Source: Candidatus Gastranaerophilales bacterium (GTDB lineage: Bacteria > Cyanobacteriota > Vampirovibrionia > Gastranaerophilales > Gastranaerophilaceae). Taken from it: a stretch of 5,437 nucleotides of DNA. The notes below the pieces were generated by a model that saw nothing but the letters and a program-made list of their open reading frames with translations, was not told the origin of the DNA and ran no database searches. Position numbers and translations under genes: made by a program. Positions within the stretch are counted from its first letter, which is position 1; every line of letters starts with the position of its first letter. The DNA lies in NCBI GenBank assembly GCA_944326625.1, contig CALVER010000111.1, positions 1 to 5,437 of the forward strand, given 5' to 3'. Below are positions 1-5,437 of this stretch, piece by piece.

Positions 1-47
1 TAGAGGAGACGCCCCCCCCCGTTTGTCAAAGATTCTTTCTTTTTCAT
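1..47 (-). CDS. Start of an unidentified gene downstream of the efflux operon (partial, runs off left edge)
   Basis: An ATG at 47-45 opens a frame reading MKKKESLTNGGGRLL before the window ends two bases into codon 16. The start is well supported: an AAGGAG ribosome binding site lies 7 bases upstream and a near-consensus promoter lies at 74-102. The lysine-rich N-terminus with no hydrophobic stretch in the visible part gives no hint of function. I do not recognise the protein. The last two visible bases are TA, so codon 16 is either Tyr or a stop (TAA/TAG). This could therefore be the N-terminus of a normal protein or a 15-residue leader-type peptide. Codons 10-12 are nine consecutive G, making the frame sensitive to slippage or to a sequencing error. 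The gene starts 61 bases after the channel gene stop, same strand, and appears to have its own promoter. Confidence 0.6.
   Translation of the reverse strand, partial: MKKKESLTNGGGRLL
12..20. repeat. Homopolymer tract of nine G (C on + strand)
   Basis: Nine consecutive C on the + strand read as nine G in the minus-strand gene, codons 10-12 (Gly-Gly-Gly). The longest G or C run I found elsewhere in the window is about four, so this tract is out of character with the local composition. Such runs near the start of a gene are known as phase-variation switches in several bacteria. They are also a common error site at contig edges. Confidence 0.9.
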
Positions 48-54
48 AGCTTTT

Positions 55-60
55 CTCCTT
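55..60 (-). promoter_or_regulatory. Ribosome binding site of the left-edge gene
   Basis: Minus-strand AAGGAG is a full match to the Shine-Dalgarno core. It sits 7 bases before the ATG at 47-45, an ideal spacing. This fixes the start codon and argues that the short visible frame is truly translated. Confidence 0.85.
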
Positions 61-73
61 CTTTTCAAAATTT

Positions 74-102
74 ATTATAACATATTGAAGATATAATGTA
101 AA
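74..102 (-). promoter_or_regulatory. Sigma70-type promoter for the left-edge gene
   Basis: The minus strand shows TTTACA (102-97, one mismatch to the TTGACA -35 consensus), a 17-base spacer, and TATAAT (79-74, perfect -10). TG one base before the -10 (82-81) makes it an extended -10 as well. Transcription would start near 65-67, giving a leader of about 18-20 bases that just holds the AAGGAG site. The -35 box begins 6 bases past the channel gene stop codon, so the intergenic gap holds little besides promoter and ribosome binding site. AT-rich DNA yields chance matches, but a perfect hexamer, optimal spacing and correct placement together are convincing. Confidence 0.75.
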
Positions 103-108
103 GGACTG

Positions 109-1521
109 CTATTCTTCCAACTCAATAACATCTTCATCAGAAATAATATTTTTACCGACAGCTTTTTCAAGGCCGGCTTTCGCGGAATTATATTCGTATA
201 ACGCCTGATAATATGTGAGTTGGGCAGTTTCGTACATGATTTGAGAATCTTTCAGCTCGGTCGGGCTTGCCTCACCGACTCTGTATCTGCCGTAGGAAAG
301 TTCATAGTTCTCTTTTGCCTGTTTAACCTGTAAAAGCGCAACCGGCATTTGATTTTTCTTTTCTTCAAGAGTTAAAAACGCGTTTTGGATTTCGAGATAA
401 ATCTGGTTTTGAGTATTCTGGGCATTTGCAAGCTCTTTATCGTAAAGATATCTGGCTTCTTTAATCTCGTTGCGGATTAACATACCGTTAATCGTCGGGA
501 AATTCAAATATCCGCCGAGGTTATAACCGTGGTTTGAAGTCCAGCTTTTACCGCCGAGCTGCAGTTGACCTTCTACTGATAAAGTCGGAAAATATGACTT
601 TTTAACAAGTTTAAGCGTTTGATTTGCGGTTTCCACCTTGATTTCAGCAAGACGCAACTCCGGACGTGCTTCTCTTGCAATATCAACCGCGGCGTTAAAC
701 GTCAAATTCAGCGGCTGATACTGAAGTTTATCCATAACATTATATTTATCAATAAACGGTACACCCATAACATTATTCAGCTTTGCAATCGCAAGGTTAA
801 CCCCGTTATCTGCCTGAATAAGCTTAAGTTTAGCACTGCTGAGGTTTGATTCTGCAATAGTCACGTCAACCTTCGGGTTCATACCGATTTCGTAAAACGC
901 TTTTGCCTGATCGTAAAAGAGCTGGAATTTATCAACCGTATCCTGCGCAACGCGGCGGTTTTCATAGGCAAACAAAAGAGCGTAATATGCGTCTTTTGTC
1001 TGATAAATAACATCATTTATTATGGCGGTCAAAGACGCTTTATAACCTTCATAATCCAAGCGTTTAATGGTTGCCTGATTCTGAGTAACACCAAAGTCAT
1101 AAAGCATTTGCTGCAAAGTAACCTGCCCCATCAAATAATAGTTAAACGTCAAATTCTGCCCCAAAGCATCGGACAATTGCAATTGCCTGATTCTCGTATA
1201 ACCTGTTTGCCAGCCGATTTGCGGAAAATAATTTGACCAAACCTGTTTTATTCTGGCATCTGAGGCTAAAATATCCTGAAAAGCCGCATTAATTTGAGGG
1301 TTGTTGCCAAGTGCAAGTTCAATACAGTTTTCAAGGGTAAGATCAATATTTTTTTCAACAGAACCTGAAATTATATATTCGGAACCGCTGTTATTTTCAG
1401 GTAAAACCTTTTCCGATTTCGGAAATTCCTTATCCTGAATATCATTACCTATGGCAATATCTTCTGCCGCAGCAGGCAGAATACAAAAACACAATATTAA
1501 AAGTAAAAATCTTTTTATCAT
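109..1521 (-). CDS. TolC-family outer membrane efflux channel protein
   Basis: This 470-aa protein is the outer-membrane exit duct of the pump; family members are trimers forming a beta-barrel plus a long periplasmic alpha-helical tunnel. Residues 1-19 are a Sec signal peptide (KR, hydrophobic core, AAA before Glu20), suggesting signal peptidase I cleavage. Two Cys in the core (11, 13) lack a proper lipobox, so lipidation of the OprM kind looks unlikely. A polar linker (about 20-58) precedes two OEP repeats. Repeat 1 begins LTLENCIELALGNNP (61-75), has YFPQIGW (98-104) and a helix from YEIGMNPKVDV (210) to MG (253). Repeat 2 mirrors it, with SYFPTLSV (309-316) and YRVGEASPTELKDSQ (413-427) to VG (456). 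It ends in a short acidic tail. The length is normal for the family. The ATG overlaps the pump stop codon by 4 bases (ATGA), so it is the third gene of the operon and probably translationally coupled. It may also serve other transporters, as TolC does. Confidence 0.95.
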   Translation of the reverse strand: MIKRFLLLILCFCILPAAAEDIAIGNDIQDKEFPKSEKVLPENNSGSEYIISGSVEKNIDLTLENCIELALGNNPQINAAFQDILASDARIKQVWSNYFPQIGWQTGYTRIRQLQLSDALGQNLTFNYYLMGQVTLQQMLYDFGVTQNQATIKRLDYEGYKASLTAIINDVIYQTKDAYYALLFAYENRRVAQDTVDKFQLFYDQAKAFYEIGMNPKVDVTIAESNLSSAKLKLIQADNGVNLAIAKLNNVMGVPFIDKYNVMDKLQYQPLNLTFNAAVDIAREARPELRLAEIKVETANQTLKLVKKSYFPTLSVEGQLQLGGKSWTSNHGYNLGGYLNFPTINGMLIRNEIKEARYLYDKELANAQNTQNQIYLEIQNAFLTLEEKKNQMPVALLQVKQAKENYELSYGRYRVGEASPTELKDSQIMYETAQLTYYQALYEYNSAKAGLEKAVGKNIISDEDVIELEE

Positions 1522-4500
1522 TTCTTTTTACCCTTATTAACTTTTCTTGCGATATTGACTTTCATTTCTTCAATAATCACATAAAATGCCGGCACAAGGA
1601 AAGTACCTATAAAGGCAACCGCAATCATACCGCCGAATACCGTCATACCGACCGAATGACGGCTTGCTGCACCTGCGCCTTTAGCGAATACAAGCGGTAA
1701 CAAACCAAGAATAAAGGCGATATTTGTCATCATAACGGCACGGAACCTTAATTTTGCCGCCTGCATTGCCGCATCTCTTATTGCCATGCCGGCTTCGTGC
1801 GCGTCTTTGGCAAATTCAATAATCAAAATTGCCTGTTTTGTACTCAAGCCCAGAAGCATAACAAGCCCGATTTGAGAATACAAATCAAGCGAATATCCCG
1901 CTACATACTGGAAGAATAGTGCTCCGACAAGCGCAACGGGCGATACCAGAAGTACGGCGATCGGAAGCATCCAGCTTTCATATAAACCTACCAGGAACAA
2001 ATAGACAAATACAATTGACATCGCAAGAATAGGGCCGATTTGTCCGGAAGATTCCTGTTCCTGAAGCGAAGTTCCTGACCACGCATAACCCATGTCTTTT
2101 GGCAGAACCTCCTGTGATAATCTTTCCATAATTGCCATTGCCTGACCTGAAGATACACCTTCTCTTGCAGATCCGTTTATGGTAATTGCAGGATACAGGT
2201 TAAATCTTGTTCTGCTGTATGGCCCGACTATATTTTCTATTTTTAATACTGATGTTATCGGAACCATTTTGCCGTAATTGTTTTTTACAAATATTTTATC
2301 AATATCTGCAGGTCTTGCCCTGAAATCCGAATCAGCCTGCATATAAACACGATAAACACGTCCGTATTTATTAAAATCGTTTATATAAGATTTACCGAAA
2401 TATGCCGCAAGTGCGCTGTAAATTTCGGAGATTTCAACCCCTTGCGCCATAGCTTTTGCCACATCAACATTCAATAAAAGCTGAGGCATATTTGACGTAA
2501 ATGAGGTGTAAACCATTGTGAAATTCGGGTCTTTATTTGCGGCGGAAAGCAATTTTACGGCTTCGTCATAAAGTTCCTGTGCATCTCTGTTGCCTTTATC
2601 CAAAAGCTGATATTCAAAACCGCCAAACATACCCAGACCGGAAATAGCAGGCGGAGAGAATGAAGCAATCGTTGCCGACGGATAATTTGAAAATTCTTTT
2701 CGCATTATACCCAGAATTCCCTCAGCAGATTCCTCTTTTGATTTTCTCTGCGACCAGGGTTTGAGCTGCGCAACGATAAATGCCGTATTTTCACCGTTAA
2801 ACCCTACCATTGTAATGGTTGTTTTCACGCCTTTTATCTTCAAAATTCTGTCTTCAATTTCATTTGCAACCATACTTGTTCTGGACGCTGATGATCCGTC
2901 AGGCAGCTGAATTTGCGTAAAAATGGCACCTCTATCTTCTGACGGCAAAAAGCCAGTAGGTATAAGATTAAACATAAATATAACAAATGCAACAATTCCC
3001 AAAAGTACACCCATTGTAAGTTTTGCGGAATTTATGAATACATTTGCGCCTTCGAGATATCTGTCGCGAATATTATTAAACCAGTCATCAAATTTCTGAA
3101 TAAATTCAAAATCAGCCTTTTCGTCACCGGATTTCAAAATCATCGAACAAAGAGCAGGCGAAAGCGTCAGAGCAACAAGGGTTGACAAACCGATTGATGA
3201 TGCGATGCACAAAGCGAATTGCCTGAACATCTGCCCCGTAATCCCTGCCATAAATGATACCGGCACAAATACCGCCATCAAAACAAGTGATGTTGCAAGA
3301 ACAGCGCCAAATACCTCTTTCATGGTAATTTCCGTTGCTGTTTTTTTATCTTTACCCTCCTGAATATGACGCTGGGTATTTTCCAGAACTACAATCGCGT
3401 CGTCTACAACAAGCCCTACCGCCAGTACTAACGCAAATAAAATCAACAGGTTAATTGAAAATCCTAGAAGATTCATAAATATAAACACACCGATTAACGA
3501 AACCGGTATTGCACAGAAAGGAATAAAAGCAGCTCTCATACTGCCCAGGAACATATAAGTTACAAGTCCCACAAGCAGGATTGCAAGCGCGATTGCGTGG
3601 ATAACTTCATTAATTGATTCCCTTACGAATTCCGTTTCATCGTGCTGAATTTCATATTCTATACCCTGCGGAAAGCCTTTGCTGAGTTCTTCCATTTTTT
3701 TCTGGATTTTATTGGACAAATCAATTGCGTTTGCTTCGGGCAGCTGACTCACAGAAATAATTGCCGCATTTTTACCGCCGATTCTTGAAAAATAAGAATA
3801 ACTTTCCGCACCGAGTTCAACCCGCGCAATATCTTTCAGTTTAATCTGGGAGCCGTCGGGTTTTGATCTGACAACAATTTCTTCAAACTCTTTGGGATCC
3901 TCAAGGCGCCCGCGGGTACGCATTGTTAATTTAATCATCTGAGGATCTTTCATAGGTTCAACACCCAAATCTCCGGCAGGCGTTTGGGTATTTTGAGCCT
4001 GAACTGCCGCAGCCACTTCGCTTGTGGAAACACCTAAGCTTGCCATTTTATTTGCGTCAAGCCAAATTCTCATTGAATATTCGGTTGAACCGAATACCTG
4101 AACTTTACCGACGCCTTTTATACGCGCGAGTTCATCTTTAATATAAATCGCGGCATAGTTTGCAATATAAAGGTTATCATAAGTTCCTGTCGGTGAATTT
4201 ACGGAAATCATCAAAATACCGGGGCCGCCGGTTGATTTTTTAACCGTCAAACCGTATCGCCTAACCTCTTCCGGCAGACGGGGAGTAACCAATTGCAGCT
4301 GGTTTTGAACGTTTACTACCGCCATATCAGGGTCGGAACCTATATCAAAATACAAGGTTAATTGATAAGAACCGTTTTGAGATGTTGAAGACATATAAAT
4401 CATGTTTTCAACACCGTTCAATTGAGCTTCGACAGGTGCTGCAACGGTAGATTCAACAACGTCTGAACTTGCACCGGCATATACGGCACTAACAACTACC

Positions 4501-4637
4501 TGCGGAGGCGTAATTGACGGATATTCCTCTAACGGCAAAGTTGTTATCATAAGCATACCGGCCAGAATAATCGCAAGAGAGATTACTATAGCAAGTTTTG
4601 GACGTTTTATAAATAAATTTCCGGAATTTTCTGCCAT
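1518..4637 (-). CDS. RND-family efflux pump, inner-membrane permease subunit (HAE1/AcrB type)
   Basis: This 1039-aa protein (AcrB is 1049) is the proton-driven engine of the tripartite pump; homologues are homotrimers in the inner membrane. Layout follows the family: TM1 at about 12-32, first large periplasmic (porter/docking) loop to about 338, TM2-TM6 (about 340-498), TM7 (about 540-558), second periplasmic loop to about 866, TM8-TM12 (about 867-1022). Hallmarks include FIKRPKLA near the N-terminus, GLVVDDAIVVLEN (408-420) in TM4 with the proton-relay pair Asp412/Asp413, and GLSTKQAILIIEFAKD (930-945) in TM10 with Lys934. Arg966 in TM11 matches AcrB Arg971. LYESW (885-889) and INDFNKYGRVYRVY (752-765) are also typical. 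These residues indicate a functional HAE1 exporter (organic molecules) rather than a metal-exporting CzcA type. The switch-loop region (about 609-622) seems shorter than in AcrB. Substrates are not predictable. The ATG shares one base with the adaptor stop codon (TAATG). Confidence 0.97.
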   Translation of the reverse strand: MAENSGNLFIKRPKLAIVISLAIILAGMLMITTLPLEEYPSITPPQVVVSAVYAGASSDVVESTVAAPVEAQLNGVENMIYMSSTSQNGSYQLTLYFDIGSDPDMAVVNVQNQLQLVTPRLPEEVRRYGLTVKKSTGGPGILMISVNSPTGTYDNLYIANYAAIYIKDELARIKGVGKVQVFGSTEYSMRIWLDANKMASLGVSTSEVAAAVQAQNTQTPAGDLGVEPMKDPQMIKLTMRTRGRLEDPKEFEEIVVRSKPDGSQIKLKDIARVELGAESYSYFSRIGGKNAAIISVSQLPEANAIDLSNKIQKKMEELSKGFPQGIEYEIQHDETEFVRESINEVIHAIALAILLVGLVTYMFLGSMRAAFIPFCAIPVSLIGVFIFMNLLGFSINLLILFALVLAVGLVVDDAIVVLENTQRHIQEGKDKKTATEITMKEVFGAVLATSLVLMAVFVPVSFMAGITGQMFRQFALCIASSIGLSTLVALTLSPALCSMILKSGDEKADFEFIQKFDDWFNNIRDRYLEGANVFINSAKLTMGVLLGIVAFVIFMFNLIPTGFLPSEDRGAIFTQIQLPDGSSASRTSMVANEIEDRILKIKGVKTTITMVGFNGENTAFIVAQLKPWSQRKSKEESAEGILGIMRKEFSNYPSATIASFSPPAISGLGMFGGFEYQLLDKGNRDAQELYDEAVKLLSAANKDPNFTMVYTSFTSNMPQLLLNVDVAKAMAQGVEISEIYSALAAYFGKSYINDFNKYGRVYRVYMQADSDFRARPADIDKIFVKNNYGKMVPITSVLKIENIVGPYSRTRFNLYPAITINGSAREGVSSGQAMAIMERLSQEVLPKDMGYAWSGTSLQEQESSGQIGPILAMSIVFVYLFLVGLYESWMLPIAVLLVSPVALVGALFFQYVAGYSLDLYSQIGLVMLLGLSTKQAILIIEFAKDAHEAGMAIRDAAMQAAKLRFRAVMMTNIAFILGLLPLVFAKGAGAASRHSVGMTVFGGMIAVAFIGTFLVPAFYVIIEEMKVNIARKVNKGKKK
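1531..1535 (-). promoter_or_regulatory. Ribosome binding site of the channel gene, inside the pump gene 3' end
   Basis: Minus-strand AAGGG lies 9 bases before the ATG at 1521-1519. It is made from the pump codons AAT AAG GGT AAA (Asn-Lys-Gly-Lys), just before the ATGA stop/start overlap at 1521-1518. It supports this start and suggests that ribosomes finishing the pump re-initiate on the channel. Confidence 0.7.
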
Positions 4638-5437
4638 TATTTACCCTTTTTAGGTTGTGTTTCCTGTTTTTTAATTTTAGCCATTTCTTCAGGTGTAACA
4701 ATAGTTACCGGATGTCCCGGAGTAACTTTCTGTAAACCGTCCGTAATTACACGGTCGCCTGCACTTAAACCTTCTGTTACAACCCAGTAATCGCCTGTCT
4801 GCTGACCGACTTTTATATATGTCAATTGAGGAATATCGTTTTCATCCATTTTGTAAACGTATTTACCTGCCTGATTTTCCTGAACAGATGCCTGATGAAC
4901 TACCGGCACCTTGACTTTGTTATTTGAATACAGTTTTATGGTAACAAATTCACCGTGCAAAAGCCTGTTATTTGGATTTTTGAATGTGGCGCGGAGGGTT
5001 ACTGTACCCGTTGACTGATCAATTTTGTTGTCCAAAAAGTCCTGAACACCGTCGAGCTCATACTTTTCACCGTTATTAAAATACAGTTCAACCCGGCGGT
5101 TTTTGTAATTTTCCATATCAGCTTTAGCCAGAGTGTCAAAATCGTTGGAATCAAGCGGGAATGTAACATATATAGGATCCGTACTGTTAATTGTTGTCAA
5201 AGGCCCTGACGACGGCGATACATAGTTCCCGACAGTCACGGTGATAATACCGACTCTGCCGTTTACTGGAGATTTTACCATTGTATAGCCGTAATTTCTC
5301 TGGCTGTCCTGATAAGCTGCCTGAGCTGATGCCAGCTGCGCTCTCAGGGCATCCCTTTGTGACAAAATCTGATCATACTGAGCTTTTGCTATATAATCTT
5401 TTTTTACAAGCTCACTTGCACGTGCCAGCTGCTTTTC
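4637..5437 (-). CDS. RND efflux periplasmic adaptor (membrane fusion protein, AcrA/MexA-like), 5' end missing
   Basis: The frame stays open to the right edge (first codon 5437-5435), giving 266 visible residues. A TTG at 5365 lies inside the coiled coil and is not the start. AcrA-like proteins are about 370-400 aa, so roughly the first 110-130 residues are outside, including any signal or lipoprotein sequence. Visible order: the returning helix of the coiled-coil hairpin (1-50, rich in A/Q/R/E, with KKDYIAKAQYDQ at 12-23); the second lipoyl half-motif YTMVKSPVNGRVG (51-63); the beta-barrel starting DPIYVTFPLDSNDF (87-100) with IDQSTGTVTLRATFKNPN (139-156) and LLHGEFVTIKL (159-169); and the membrane-proximal domain with VPVVHQASVQENQAGKYVY (177-195) and GLSAGDRVITDGLQKVTPG (223-241). 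It bridges pump and outer-membrane channel in the periplasm. It ends in a Lys-rich tail and overlaps the pump gene by one base, so it precedes the pump in the operon. Confidence 0.95.
   Translation of the reverse strand, partial: EKQLARASELVKKDYIAKAQYDQILSQRDALRAQLASAQAAYQDSQRNYGYTMVKSPVNGRVGIITVTVGNYVSPSSGPLTTINSTDPIYVTFPLDSNDFDTLAKADMENYKNRRVELYFNNGEKYELDGVQDFLDNKIDQSTGTVTLRATFKNPNNRLLHGEFVTIKLYSNNKVKVPVVHQASVQENQAGKYVYKMDENDIPQLTYIKVGQQTGDYWVVTEGLSAGDRVITDGLQKVTPGHPVTIVTPEEMAKIKKQETQPKKGK
4644..4648 (-). promoter_or_regulatory. Ribosome binding site of the pump gene, inside the adaptor gene 3' end
   Basis: Minus-strand AAGGG lies 6 bases before the ATG at 4637-4635. It is formed by the adaptor codons AAG GGT (Lys-Gly) of its PKKGK tail. 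The A of the adaptor TAA stop is the first base of the pump ATG, so termination and initiation occur at the same place. This favours the ATG at 4637 and coupled translation. Confidence 0.75.

Noticed and set aside
81..96. Weak inverted repeat (ATAT, short loop, ATAT) as a terminator of the efflux operon
   Set aside because: The stem is only about four A/T pairs, has no T run after it, and sits within the promoter spacer. It cannot be supported as a terminator.
619..849. Plus-strand open frame of 76 codons
   Set aside because: It lies wholly inside the channel gene on the opposite strand, has no ribosome site worth noting and no recognisable motif, while the minus-strand frame encodes clear TolC-family repeats. 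It is a shadow frame.
109..1521. Channel protein as a lipoprotein (OprM-like) because of Cys11 and Cys13
   Set aside because: Neither Cys has Gly/Ala/Ser at the -1 position of a lipobox, and an AAA signal peptidase I site follows at 17-19, so a lipid anchor is not supported.
3341..3347. Seven-T run (A7 in the pump gene), similar runs near 1349-1355 and 5400-5406, as slippage or frameshift sites
   Set aside because: These encode ordinary Lys-Lys or Glu-Lys type codons in AT-rich genes, the frames are intact on both sides, and such runs are expected by composition, unlike the nine-G tract.
4489..4701. Minus-strand open frame of 70 codons spanning the adaptor/pump junction
   Set aside because: It overlaps two well-supported genes in another frame, and its residues are the off-frame reading of the pump N-terminus. 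No independent support.
5363..5365. TTG as a possible start codon of a 242-aa adaptor
   Set aside because: The frame continues upstream to the window edge with in-family coiled-coil residues (EKQLARASELVKKDYIAKAQ), and the TTG falls in the middle of that helix. The gene is cut by the window, not short.

Overview
The window carries most of one tripartite drug/solute efflux operon of the RND (resistance-nodulation-division) HAE1 type, all on the minus strand. It needs an outer membrane, so the source is a diderm (Gram-negative-type) bacterium. The DNA is moderately AT-rich with many AAA/GAA/ATT-type codons, and Shine-Dalgarno motifs are clear. This does not fix the phylum. A gut or host-associated low-to-mid GC diderm (for example Vampirovibrionia/Gastranaerophilales-like or Elusimicrobiota-like) is only a weak guess.

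Layout in the direction of transcription (right to left): the periplasmic adaptor (membrane fusion protein) enters from the right edge without its N-terminus and stops at 4637. The inner-membrane RND pump (1039 aa, 4637-1518) starts on the last base of the adaptor stop codon (TAATG). The outer-membrane TolC-family channel (470 aa, 1521-109) starts inside the pump stop codon (ATGA). Both junctions carry an AAGGG ribosome binding site inside the Lys/Gly-rich tail of the upstream gene, so the three proteins look translationally coupled. Together they would form a continuous conduit: the pump captures substrate in the membrane or periplasm using proton motive force, the adaptor seals the joint, and the channel crosses the outer membrane. 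The substrate cannot be read from the sequence, and no regulator is in the window.

The left 108 bases are the least ordinary part. Right after the channel gene stop codon there is a near-consensus sigma70-type promoter (TTTACA, 17 bp, TATAAT, with an extended -10 TG), then a perfect AAGGAG ribosome binding site, then an ATG opening a new minus-strand reading frame (MKKKESLTNGGGRLL) that runs off the left edge. Its codons 10-12 are a run of nine G, a possible phase-variable tract or an assembly-edge artefact. I see no terminator between the operon and this promoter. The main operon looks like a standard efflux system; I do not see a novel multi-gene system here.
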